From IMCC2047 sp041395865 (GTDB lineage Bacteria; Pseudomonadota; Gammaproteobacteria; Pseudomonadales; IMCC2047), in contig JAWKZQ010000003.1 of the NCBI GenBank assembly GCA_041395865.1, positions 62,001 through 126,000 of the forward strand: a stretch of 64,000 nucleotides of DNA. The letters are read 5' to 3'. The notes under the pieces are model-generated. The model had not been told where the DNA came from, did no database searches, and was given only the letters and a program-made list of their open reading frames with translations. The number at the start of each line of letters is the position of its first letter. Positions within the stretch are counted from its first letter, which is position 1. The translations under genes and the position numbers were made by a program. Positions 17,924 through 25,434 of the stretch are shown here, piece by piece.

Positions 17924-18638
17924 CGTTGTCGTATTGGCTCAGTAATGGCACCAGTGCCTGAAGGAGCGATTGATAGAGCGCTATCACATTGGCATAGGTT
18001 TTACGTTCCAGCAGGGTTTGCATCGCGGCAGCCACGCTCACGGCAACCACCTTGGGGCGGCAGTCGTAATAGGTGCCCCATTCGGAAATGTGTGATTTTG
18101 TCAGGAGCGCAGGGTCCGCCTCGTACAGTTCGTGCAGGGTCATCCCCATGCGCGTCATCGTTTTATGTACTTGTGGGGTTGCGGTAAAGACAACCCAGTC
18201 AAAGTGTGATGGCTCCAGCAGCGCGGTCAGCATGATAAAGAGTAACTGGCTGCCGCCACGCTGGGTTGAAACCAGGTTGCCGATTTCAATGATGGCGCTG
18301 CGGCTGACAAATTTTCCGGCAACTTTGGAGACAAAGCTTTCAATGGCGCGGGGTAGGTATTGTTCCAGGAAAAAATCGCCGCTTTCTGCCGAGCGCATGC
18401 CCAGGGCCGTAATGGGTTGATCCTTGCAGTTCATGCTCAGTAGCTGCGGCATAAAATGACGGATTGAGGCGCCATGGATTTGGTTGAACTGCCGGGCAAT
18501 GTAGTCCTCTACCGTTTTTCTTCCCGCTGATTGAGGGTGGTGGAGGTCCAGGGTAGGGCCGGGTATCAACAGGCGTTCCAGGCCTTGAAAGCGCCTGAGT
18601 TGGGTAACGTCAGGCGTGTGTATCATGGGTGTTTGCAT
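17898..18638 (-). CDS. Thermostable hemolysin family protein (T_hemolysin)
   Basis: ATG 18638 gives 246 residues; an upstream in-frame start at 18683 would place the N-terminus in the likely promoter. The family is named after the Vibrio thermostable delta-hemolysin-like proteins, yet the fold is thought to resemble GNAT/acyl-homoserine-lactone-synthase acyltransferases. Visible family features are YIARQFNQIHGASIRHFMP near 44-62, SRSAIIEIGNLVSTQRGGSQ near 128-147 and VVFTATPQVHKTMTRMG near 163-179. It is the first gene of the 12-gene minus-strand run and overlaps the AMP-ligase. A direct-repeat operator begins 52 bp upstream. A role as acyltransferase using the ligase product is inferred and not shown. 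Confidence 0.82.
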   Translation of the reverse strand: MQTPMIHTPDVTQLRRFQGLERLLIPGPTLDLHHPQSAGRKTVEDYIARQFNQIHGASIRHFMPQLLSMNCKDQPITALGMRSAESGDFFLEQYLPRAIESFVSKVAGKFVSRSAIIEIGNLVSTQRGGSQLLFIMLTALLEPSHFDWVVFTATPQVHKTMTRMGMTLHELYEADPALLTKSHISEWGTYYDCRPKVVAVSVAAAMQTLLERKTYANVIALYQSLLQALVPLLSQYDNDDRHPLSA

Positions 18639-18689
18639 CGTGCTATCCAGCCTTATATCAAATGATGATAGAAAGACTAGCAAGCGAAG

Positions 18690-18715
18690 CTTAAGGCAGA
18701 ATTAAGGCGCTTAAG
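18690..18715 (-). promoter_or_regulatory. PmrA/QseB-like direct-repeat operator upstream of the 12-gene run
   Basis: CTTAAG (18690-18695), five bases, then ATTAAG (18701-18706) gives the 11-bp period of OmpR-family operators, with a third CTTAAG at 18710-18715 spaced by three bases. It begins 52 bp upstream of the hemolysin-family start. A weak -10 (TAGTCT on the minus strand) lies about 10 bases downstream of it. The response regulator encoded within the same run is the natural candidate to bind. Confidence 0.6.
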
Positions 18716-18756
18716 AAAATGCAAAATCCGTTGCAGGCAGGTCTCTGAAGTGCCGG

Positions 18757-19563
18757 TTATCCCTTGTGGCTGGGACGGGCACAGGCGCTGAGCGGCGTGA
18801 TTCTGAGGCTATGCGCTGCCAGAGGCGACTTTTCAACATGGGCGTTGATGGCAAAATAGGCGGACAGGTTGTCCTCGGTCAGCACTTGCTCCGGCGATCC
18901 GTCGGCGGATACCTTGCCTTCGCTGAGCAGAATCAGCCGGTCACAGAAACGGGAGGCCATGGCGAGGTCATGAATGGCGGCAATGACCAGCTTGCCGTCA
19001 TCCGAGAGCCTTTTTGCCAGATTCATCACCTCCAGTTGATGGCAAAGATCAAGACTGGCTGTGGGTTCGTCCATGAACAGGATCGAGGTTTCCTGGGCCA
19101 GTGCCCTGGCGATGAAAACGCGCTGGCGCTCGCCACCGGAAAGCTGATCGGTGCGACGGCCAGCCATTGGCAGCAGGTCGGTTTTTTCCAGTGCCTGATG
19201 AATAATACGGCTGTCCCTGTCGGTTTCGGGCCGGAAGGCGCCCAAATAGGGGGTTCTGCCCATCGCCACAATCTCCCGCACATTAAACGCGTAACCGATG
19301 GCGGTATCCTGCGGCACGAACGCAATTCGCCGGGCGATCTCCCGCTTCGAATAGGTGCGCAGTGGCTGGTCATCCAGCGCTACCTCGCCCTGTGTCGGCT
19401 CAAGCAACCCCATCAGCAATTTGAGCAAGGTTGATTTGCCGGCACCGTTCGGGCCGATCAAGCCCACGAATTGGCCCTTGTTAAAACTCAGGGTAACATC
19501 ATCGATAATCCGGCGGCGTTGGCGGGTAAGCGCCAGCTGGGTACAACTGAGCGGTGGGGTCAT
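18757..19563 (-). CDS. btuD: Cobalamin ABC transporter ATP-binding protein (BtuD-like)
   Basis: A 268-residue ABC ATPase of the FecE/BtuD/HmuV class. Walker A is GPNGAGKS near residues 37-44, the signature is LSGGERQRVFIARALAQ near 140-156, Walker B is ILFMDEPTASLDL near 161-173 and the H-loop is AAIHDLAMA. It would power B12 import with the BtuC-like permease and BtuF-like binding protein. Its start overlaps the upstream unknown gene by 4 bases. It is the last gene of the riboswitch-controlled operon. A siderophore or heme substrate is possible by family alone; the cobalamin riboswitch and BtuB receptor decide for B12. Confidence 0.92.
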   Translation of the reverse strand: MTPPLSCTQLALTRQRRRIIDDVTLSFNKGQFVGLIGPNGAGKSTLLKLLMGLLEPTQGEVALDDQPLRTYSKREIARRIAFVPQDTAIGYAFNVREIVAMGRTPYLGAFRPETDRDSRIIHQALEKTDLLPMAGRRTDQLSGGERQRVFIARALAQETSILFMDEPTASLDLCHQLEVMNLAKRLSDDGKLVIAAIHDLAMASRFCDRLILLSEGKVSADGSPEQVLTEDNLSAYFAINAHVEKSPLAAHSLRITPLSACARPSHKG

Positions 19564-20537
19564 GAGGTTTCCTGCGTTTCCGGGCGGTCAAAACGATGAC
19601 GCCAATCCTGTAGAAGCGGGCAACCAGGCTGCATGTGGGCGGCCTGGCGTAGTGCTATTCGGGCCGCGAGCCGGCCAAGCCGGTCCGTTGGGGCTGGATA
19701 ATCACGTGCCGCTGTTTTTTGGGTATAGGCGGCCAGGACCTGCTGCTTCTCCGTGACATAGTTTGATAGTCCATAGTCCGCAAGAAGGTTCTGGAAGCCC
19801 TCATGCAACTGGCGATCAAAGGGATGCGGTTCGCCCAGCAAATCGTAACAGGGGTTGGCCGGGTAGAGCATTAAACCGGCAATCAGGCCTTTGGGAATGG
19901 GGGCGTTGGCGGCATGGTGCAGGCCGCTTTTCAGTAACTTTGGCAGGACGTGGGTGTGCGGCCCCTCAGGGGATTTCTCGATGCCGATCGGCTGATACAC
20001 CTCCAGGCGCGCCAGGCGGGAAATAAACACCCGGTGGGGATGGTGACGCAGGATATGCCGGAAACCGCCGCATTCGGGCGCGAGAATATTGGCGCCCTGT
20101 AAGGCACGCAAAGCGGCAATCAAACCGGCATTGTCGGTGCGTATGCAGACATCCACATAGGGGGTCCCCAGACCCAGGTCGAAAAGCACCTGCTCACGGT
20201 GCGCCGCCAGAATACTGCCTGAATCGGTCCCCAATTCGGTAATGCCGGTTCTTGCGGTCATTCGGGCGCTTGCCTCGGGTAAACAGAAGGCAACGGCCTG
20301 CCCCCAGTGATCGCGATGCCGGCGGCTGGTTTCATAGGCCAGCGGTGTGCAGTCCTCAAGGTGATCCACCCGGATGCCGCCGCGTGCGGTGGCAATGCTT
20401 AACTGCGGGCCGGGGGCAATCAGGCGCGTTTCGTTTTCATCCTGAGAAAATTCGCCCAATGCGCCAAAGGCGCCCAGGCTCCAGCTACTTTGGCAGTTGT
20501 CGAGGTGCTCGAGAATCAGCGATTTTGTCATCGTCAT
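19560..20537 (-). CDS. Conserved protein of unknown function inside the cobalamin-uptake operon
   Basis: A 325-residue soluble protein without signal peptide or membrane helix. I do not recognise a characterised family; it may be the one catalogued as DUF6925, which I recall near B12 transporters. Visible features are ITELGTDSGSILAAHREQVLFDLGLG, given here in parts as ITELGTDSGS and REQVLFDLGLG, then PYVDVCIRTD, an ILAPECGG segment, and a His-containing stretch EGPHTHVLPKLL near 190-201. The HxH and Cys-Gly-Gly motifs could bind a metal or corrinoid. It lies between the permease and ATPase genes, overlapping the ATPase by 4 bases, so it is tied to B12 uptake or salvage. A role in corrinoid processing, like CbiZ, is a guess from position. 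Confidence 0.8.
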   Translation of the reverse strand: MTMTKSLILEHLDNCQSSWSLGAFGALGEFSQDENETRLIAPGPQLSIATARGGIRVDHLEDCTPLAYETSRRHRDHWGQAVAFCLPEASARMTARTGITELGTDSGSILAAHREQVLFDLGLGTPYVDVCIRTDNAGLIAALRALQGANILAPECGGFRHILRHHPHRVFISRLARLEVYQPIGIEKSPEGPHTHVLPKLLKSGLHHAANAPIPKGLIAGLMLYPANPCYDLLGEPHPFDRQLHEGFQNLLADYGLSNYVTEKQQVLAAYTQKTAARDYPAPTDRLGRLAARIALRQAAHMQPGCPLLQDWRHRFDRPETQETS

Positions 20538-20544
20538 AACCCTG

Positions 20545-21585
20545 TTAGATCTGGACTGACCAGCGTTGTTTAATTAAAAGGAACAGGAAAAAAGGCGCCC
20601 CCAGCATGGCGGTGACGACGCCAAGCGGGATCGATTTTTCCGGTATCAGCGTGCGAAGCATGAGGTCGGCGCCTACCAGGCAAATCGCGCCGCCCAATGC
20701 GGAGGCAGGCAACAGGTAGCGATGGTGGGGGCCGATCAACAGCCGGAGGATATGGGGCACAACCAGACCGATAAAGCCGATGCCGCCACATACGGAAATG
20801 GTGATCCCGACCAGCAGCGCCGTAATGATCAGCAGCCAGCGACGGGTGCGGGCAACGTCCACGCCGATGGATGCGGCGTGCTCTTCGCCCAGCAACAGCG
20901 CATCCAGGCTGCGCGAGAAAAGAACCAGCAGCGCGATGCCAAAAACCGCAAAAGGGGTAATTAACAGTACATGATCCCAGGTGCGGCCATCCAGCCCGCC
21001 CATGGTCCAGTAAACGATCATGCGACCCACCTCCCAGTTATCCAGCGACAGGGCCAGGATGAAGGAGGAGGCGGCGGTATTCAGCGCACCCATGGCAATG
21101 CCCGACAGCAGCAGGGTGCCGATGGCCAGGTGGCCGCGCTGGCTGGCGACGCGATAGACCAGCAGCAGCGTCAGGCAGGCGCCAATCGAGGCGAAGAGCG
21201 GTAGCGCCCAAATCGAAACCGAGGCGAAGCCCAGATAAAGCGCCGCTACCGCGCCCAGGGAAGCGCCCGAGGAAACGCCCAGAATCGAGGGCGATGCCAG
21301 GGGATTGCGGAACATACCCTGCATCACGGCACCGCAAATACCCAGGCTGGCGCCAGCCCACACCCCCACCAGGATGCGCGGCATGCGCACGTCGATCAGC
21401 ACACTTTGCATCCAGGGGCGAAACCCCTGTTGCGAAAGTGCCAGACCTAAGGGTTCTGCGAGGATGCCCAGCGCGGTTTGAAAGGGGATATGCACCGGCC
21501 CTTGAAACAGGCTCGTGACGATAATGACGGACAGGGCGCCCAGCATCAGCAGTAACCCTTTGCCGGAAGTGAGAGGGCGTATCAT
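20545..21585 (-). CDS. btuC: Cobalamin ABC transporter permease (BtuC/FecCD)
   Basis: ATG 21585 overlaps the upstream btuF stop as ATGA, so the longer frame beginning at 21639 is rejected. The 346-residue product has the FecCD permease pattern: about nine to ten transmembrane helices, GAVMQGMFRNPLASPSILGV (helix-loop signature near residues 83-102), GASLGAVAALY and the cytoplasmic coupling region CGGIGFIGLVVPHILRLLIG near 268-287. Two copies form the membrane channel for B12 with BtuD dimers. It ends 8 bp before the unknown gene, so all operon members are closely linked. Confidence 0.93.
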   Translation of the reverse strand: MIRPLTSGKGLLLMLGALSVIIVTSLFQGPVHIPFQTALGILAEPLGLALSQQGFRPWMQSVLIDVRMPRILVGVWAGASLGICGAVMQGMFRNPLASPSILGVSSGASLGAVAALYLGFASVSIWALPLFASIGACLTLLLVYRVASQRGHLAIGTLLLSGIAMGALNTAASSFILALSLDNWEVGRMIVYWTMGGLDGRTWDHVLLITPFAVFGIALLVLFSRSLDALLLGEEHAASIGVDVARTRRWLLIITALLVGITISVCGGIGFIGLVVPHILRLLIGPHHRYLLPASALGGAICLVGADLMLRTLIPEKSIPLGVVTAMLGAPFFLFLLIKQRWSVQI

Positions 21586-22559
21586 GGATTGAAAACCTCT
21601 GGATGCAAACGTGTGGCAATTTGCGTAATGCCTTCCCAACTGTAGTGGGAAACCGATAACACCCAGTAGCCCCGCAGGTCATAAACGCGCTTGTTTTGTA
21701 TTGCCGGTACCTGTTGCCAATTGGGGTTTTTCACCAGTTCGGCCGATGGCGGAGGCGCATCGTCCGTGGACCAGTGCGTCAGCAGGATGATATCCGGCTC
21801 CAGGCCGATCGCCATTTCCTGCCCGATCTTTTGGTTACCGGTCAGGCCCGCCTCACGTGCAACGTTGTATCCGCCGGCCATTTCAATCATTTCGTCCACC
21901 AGCGTTCCTGAACCTGCTGTGTAGCCGTTGAGGTTATAAAAGAGCACGCGCGGGCGAGGGCGTTCCTGTACCCGGGTTTTGACGAGATCGGCCCTTTGGC
22001 GTGTAGCCGCCAGTAGTTCCTCAGCCTGCTGTTCGCTGCCGGTTGCCTGGGCAACCAGGCGGATATTCGTTTCGATTTCCGCGTAGCTGCTGTGGCCGGC
22101 CAGGCGAACCACCGGAACGCCTGCGTTCAGTAACTGGTGAACCGTTTCGGCCCGAGTGTAGCTAGCGATAAAAACCAGGTCGGGCTCCAGGGCGAGGATT
22201 TCCTCCGTATCGCCGCGAATTCGCCGGATATTGTCGGGGTAGGTTTGTGGAATATTGGAAACACTGCGGTCGTCGGCCAAATAGGTCACGCCGACAATGC
22301 GACGGCTATCCACCAAGGCCGAGAGTATTTCATCGGCGCCCAGTGTCACCGACACAATACGCTGGGGCGGCTGCTCCAGCAGATACTGATCGCCGGTTGC
22401 ATCCACAAGTGTTTTGGGGAATTGCAGGCCCTCAATGCGGGTGGGCTGAAAGGCCTTGTCGGTGAAATGTGCGACGCGAATATCCAGTGCGTAGCCCAGG
22501 GTCGAGCCTGCCAGCAGGAGAAACATCAGGACGCCAATCGTTCTACAGGTGTTCATCAT
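21582..22559 (-). CDS. btuF: Periplasmic cobalamin-binding protein (BtuF-like)
   Basis: Start taken at ATG 22559 (ATG 22556 is equally possible; an upstream start at 22592 would extend the signal peptide unusually). The product has a signal peptide ending LGYA and then a class III binding-protein fold: QRIVSVTLGADEILSALVDS near residues 66-85, LEPDLVFIASYTRAE near 121-135 and a C-terminal lobe with VYDLRGYWVLSVSHYSWEGI near 293-312. It delivers B12 or related corrinoids to BtuCD. The gene lies 110 bp after btuB and is coupled to btuC by a 4-base overlap. Confidence 0.88.
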   Translation of the reverse strand: MMNTCRTIGVLMFLLLAGSTLGYALDIRVAHFTDKAFQPTRIEGLQFPKTLVDATGDQYLLEQPPQRIVSVTLGADEILSALVDSRRIVGVTYLADDRSVSNIPQTYPDNIRRIRGDTEEILALEPDLVFIASYTRAETVHQLLNAGVPVVRLAGHSSYAEIETNIRLVAQATGSEQQAEELLAATRQRADLVKTRVQERPRPRVLFYNLNGYTAGSGTLVDEMIEMAGGYNVAREAGLTGNQKIGQEMAIGLEPDIILLTHWSTDDAPPPSAELVKNPNWQQVPAIQNKRVYDLRGYWVLSVSHYSWEGITQIATRLHPEVFNP

Positions 22560-22668
22560 CGCTTGTAATATGCAAAAAGTTGAAGTGGACAAAAGACCTG
22601 CTTAGCCTTCGAGTGCGCAGGGCAATCGTTGCCAAGCAGGTCTCTATCGGTTCTCCGTGTGCCGGTTG

Positions 22669-24555
22669 TTATAACCCGCCGCGGAAGGTAATGCCGACGG
22701 TTCCGCCAATGCCCTGGGTGCCGTAGGTCAACACTTCCTCGTATTCTTCATCCAGCAGGTTGTCCACCCGGGCAAACAGCTCAATTTGTTCGGACAGCTG
22801 GTGGCTCACCGCCAGGTTCACCAGGGTGTAATCCGAGAGGGTGACTTGCGTCTGGTTGAAGAAGGCATCGAATTCGAGGTCGTCCTGTTCACCGTTGTAT
22901 TGAACGCCGCCGGTGAGCCGTGTTTTACCGTTTGGAAGCAGGTAACTGCTATTCAGGCTGGCAATGTGCCGGGGTCGCCGGACCAGTTCATTGCCATTGC
23001 CATCTTCCGTATCGGTATAGGTGTAACTGGCATTAACCCGAAGGTTTGGCGTGGGTTTAAAGACGGCGCTCAACTCCCAGCCTTCGATGTTCGATGTGTT
23101 TGGCGCATTGATTGCCGTATTCCCTGCTCCGCTAATCAGGTTGTGCACATCGGAATGGAAGTAGGTGAGGTCAATGTAGCCGTTAACGGATTTGAAATGG
23201 TATTCGGCACCGGCATCCCAAGTGGTGTTTTTCTCTGGCGTAAGGTTCGGGTTTCCCGAATAGGTTGGGGTGCTGCCGAAAAGCTCGAAAAACGTCGGGT
23301 TCTTAACGCCGCTGCCTTTGCTGGCATGGGCGCGGATATTATCGGTCAACCAGCCGGCCAGCGTGAAACGGTAGGTTTTGGCATCCTTGAAAATATCGTT
23401 ATTGTCACGGCGGCCTGCCAGGGTTGCATGATAACGGTCGTTGATATCCAGGCCATATTCAAAGATCAGGCTGCTGAGTTCCGTTTCCCGGTCAAGGGCC
23501 GAAAAGGCGCTTTGGTTGGCAAATTCTTCCTTTTCCCGCTCAGCCGCCAGGGTTAACCGGTGATCAAGACGATCCTGTGCGATAAAAAAATCCGTCTGGT
23601 AAGCCAGTTTTTTCTTTTTCCCCTGGCTGAAATAATTGGACGCACTGAAGGATTCGTTATCTGTTTCGTTGCCGCTCATGCTCAGTTTGTGCTGCCACCG
23701 GCCGTCGAGCAATGCCAGGCGAGAGGAGAGCCGGCCGAATTTTTGCCGGGTTTCGGAGGAACTGTTGTCGTCCACCGGGCCGACGCCGAAGGTAAAGCCA
23801 TCGGTTTCCACCTCCGCTTCAAGCTGGCGCAGTACCAGGTCAAAGGACAGCTTTTCACTGGCCTGCCAGCCCGCTTTCAAATTGACGGTGGTGTTTTGAT
23901 AACCATCCTCTTCCGGATAACCACGGTCTTCATTCAGTGCGGAGATGCCGCCGCTATCCGTGTTGCTGGCACTGAGCGAGTAGTGGTAATTTTTGCCGCC
24001 GGCGTTGATGTTGAATGCCTGGCGTTGTGTATCGAAACTTCCCGTTTCCAGCGTGAGTAGCCCGTTCAGGGCGCCTGCGCCCTTTTTGGTGATGATATTG
24101 ATGACGCCGCCCATGGCGTCACTGCCCCACAGGGCGCTTTGCGCACCGCGTAGGACTTCAATGCGTTCGATTTGCAGGTTCATCAGATTGGCAAAATCGA
24201 ATTCCGAGCCTGCTGACACGTCGTTCACTTCAATGCCGTCAATCAATACCAGGGTGTGATTGCCTTCGGCCCCGCGCAGGCGGACCTGGGTCAGGGTGCC
24301 GAGACCGCCGGAGCGGTTAACGGCAACCCCCGGCGCATCGCGCAGGGCATCGGATACGGTTCTGATCTGGTTCTGCTCGAGGTGGCTGGCGTCCAGCACG
24401 GTAATGGCGCTGCCCGAAGCATGCCGGGGTTTTTCAACCAGCGAGGCGGAAACCACGATTTCAGTGAGGCCAGCCGCCGAGAGGGGGGCTGAAAGGGATA
24501 ACAGGCCGAAGCCGGACAAAAGCAGGGCATGCTTGCCGATAACAGGATATTTCAT
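22669..24555 (-). CDS. btuB: TonB-dependent vitamin B12 receptor (BtuB)
   Basis: A 628-residue outer-membrane receptor. A signal peptide (about 1-27) is followed by the TonB box region TEIVVSASL, the plug domain with VSDALRDAPGVAVNRSGG, TQVRLRGAEGNHTLVLIDGI and ERIEVLRGAQSALWGSDA, and a 22-stranded barrel. The C-terminal strand ends VGITFRGGL. AGGAG lies 8 bases before ATG 24555. The cobalamin riboswitch in the leader identifies the ligand. It heads the operon btuB-btuF-btuC-unknown-btuD, which provides transport across both membranes. Confidence 0.93.
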   Translation of the reverse strand: MKYPVIGKHALLLSGFGLLSLSAPLSAAGLTEIVVSASLVEKPRHASGSAITVLDASHLEQNQIRTVSDALRDAPGVAVNRSGGLGTLTQVRLRGAEGNHTLVLIDGIEVNDVSAGSEFDFANLMNLQIERIEVLRGAQSALWGSDAMGGVINIITKKGAGALNGLLTLETGSFDTQRQAFNINAGGKNYHYSLSASNTDSGGISALNEDRGYPEEDGYQNTTVNLKAGWQASEKLSFDLVLRQLEAEVETDGFTFGVGPVDDNSSSETRQKFGRLSSRLALLDGRWQHKLSMSGNETDNESFSASNYFSQGKKKKLAYQTDFFIAQDRLDHRLTLAAEREKEEFANQSAFSALDRETELSSLIFEYGLDINDRYHATLAGRRDNNDIFKDAKTYRFTLAGWLTDNIRAHASKGSGVKNPTFFELFGSTPTYSGNPNLTPEKNTTWDAGAEYHFKSVNGYIDLTYFHSDVHNLISGAGNTAINAPNTSNIEGWELSAVFKPTPNLRVNASYTYTDTEDGNGNELVRRPRHIASLNSSYLLPNGKTRLTGGVQYNGEQDDLEFDAFFNQTQVTLSDYTLVNLAVSHQLSEQIELFARVDNLLDEEYEEVLTYGTQGIGGTVGITFRGGL

Positions 24556-24771
24556 GTGTCGCTCCTAAGTCTTGATTGGAGCTGAAGGCGGACCAGGCCA
24601 CGAACGGGTGCGCAGCACCGGATAACCGACCGCAAAACGCAAGCGTGTGGAGAAAACGGGAACAGGGTGTGACACCTTTTCACGGATTCGCTTCCAGCAA
24701 CAATAATTAAGGTTATTGTCACCGTTACGGAATCCGCCCAAACAAGCTCCCCGCTTGCTGGAAGGTGACGA

Positions 24772-24945
24772 TTCGGACGGCAGGTCTCCTGGCTCGCAGG
24801 TCATCGTATGTTGCTCACCTTCCCGGTTTCCCAGTGGTATAAGAGCAACTACTCTCTGCTTACAGTTGCGGGGGCAGCCACGGTTTTACACCGTGTTCCC
24901 TATTAACCTCGGTTAAGAGGACCATCTTCAGGCGAGGATTCTAAT
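24772..24945 (-). ncRNA. Cobalamin (B12) riboswitch
   Basis: Read on the minus strand, the leader of btuB has the B12-element core: a GGTCCTC helix near the 5' end, then CCGTGGCTGCCCCCGCAACT (24863-24891 region), a CCACTGGG...GGGAAGG pair of conserved strands, and the B12 box AGCCAGGAGACCTGCC at 24779-24794. Order and spacing match the class-I cobalamin riboswitch. It ends about 215 bases before the btuB start. It should lower btuB operon expression when adenosylcobalamin is abundant. Small open frames in this area are shadows. Confidence 0.95.
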
Positions 24946-25032
24946 CGCAAACAAACCCTGAACGCAACGCTTAGGATTTGGCGGTGTTCCCCGTAATGCT
25001 GGTGCGAGTAAATTGAAAGCCGGATTCCGGTA

Positions 25033-25422
25033 TCAGCTGAAAAGGGCCATCAACCAAATGCTTGCGGCCAGCAGGATAGCCAATAAAACGGCCAGTGAGC
25101 CGAGGTCTTTGGCGGCTTTCGTCAATAGGTGGTGTTCCAGCGAGACCCTGTCGAGGGTGGCTTCAATCGCGGAATTCAGCACTTCAACGATCAAGACAAA
25201 AAGAACGCTTAACACCATGGCCAAACGTACCCAGCCGGTATCCTCGAGAAGCAGGGCGGCAGGTATGGCGGCGATCAATACCACCACCTCCTCGCGAATG
25301 GCCGCTTCGCTTTTCAAGCCGAATTTCAAGCCGGCCAGGGAATTTTTGAGTGCTGACTGCCAGCGAGAAACGCCGGATTTCGATTTGCTGACGGGTAGGA
25401 GGCTTTTATCAATACGGGTCAT
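25033..25422 (-). CDS. dgkA: Diacylglycerol kinase
   Basis: A 129-residue inner-membrane enzyme of the prokaryotic DgkA family. Three membrane helices are visible after an amphipathic N-terminus. The catalytic signature EVLNSAIEATLDRVSLEHH (about residues 76-94) and the preceding AAIREEVVVLIAAIP match. It phosphorylates diacylglycerol to phosphatidic acid. It starts 12 bp after the cptA stop on the same strand. This makes biochemical sense: phosphoethanolamine transferases that use phosphatidylethanolamine release diacylglycerol, which DgkA recycles. Confidence 0.93.
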   Translation of the reverse strand: MTRIDKSLLPVSKSKSGVSRWQSALKNSLAGLKFGLKSEAAIREEVVVLIAAIPAALLLEDTGWVRLAMVLSVLFVLIVEVLNSAIEATLDRVSLEHHLLTKAAKDLGSLAVLLAILLAASIWLMALFS

Positions 25423-25434
25423 AGCGTCGGGAGT

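Noticed and set aside
18639..18683. Longer start for the thermostable-hemolysin gene
   Set aside because: It would run into the probable -10 region between the operator and ATG 18638; the inner ATG matches the family N-terminus better.
24565..24804. Open frame inside the btuB leader
   Set aside because: It overlaps the B12 riboswitch, whose box and core are unmistakable; the frame has no Shine-Dalgarno or family match.
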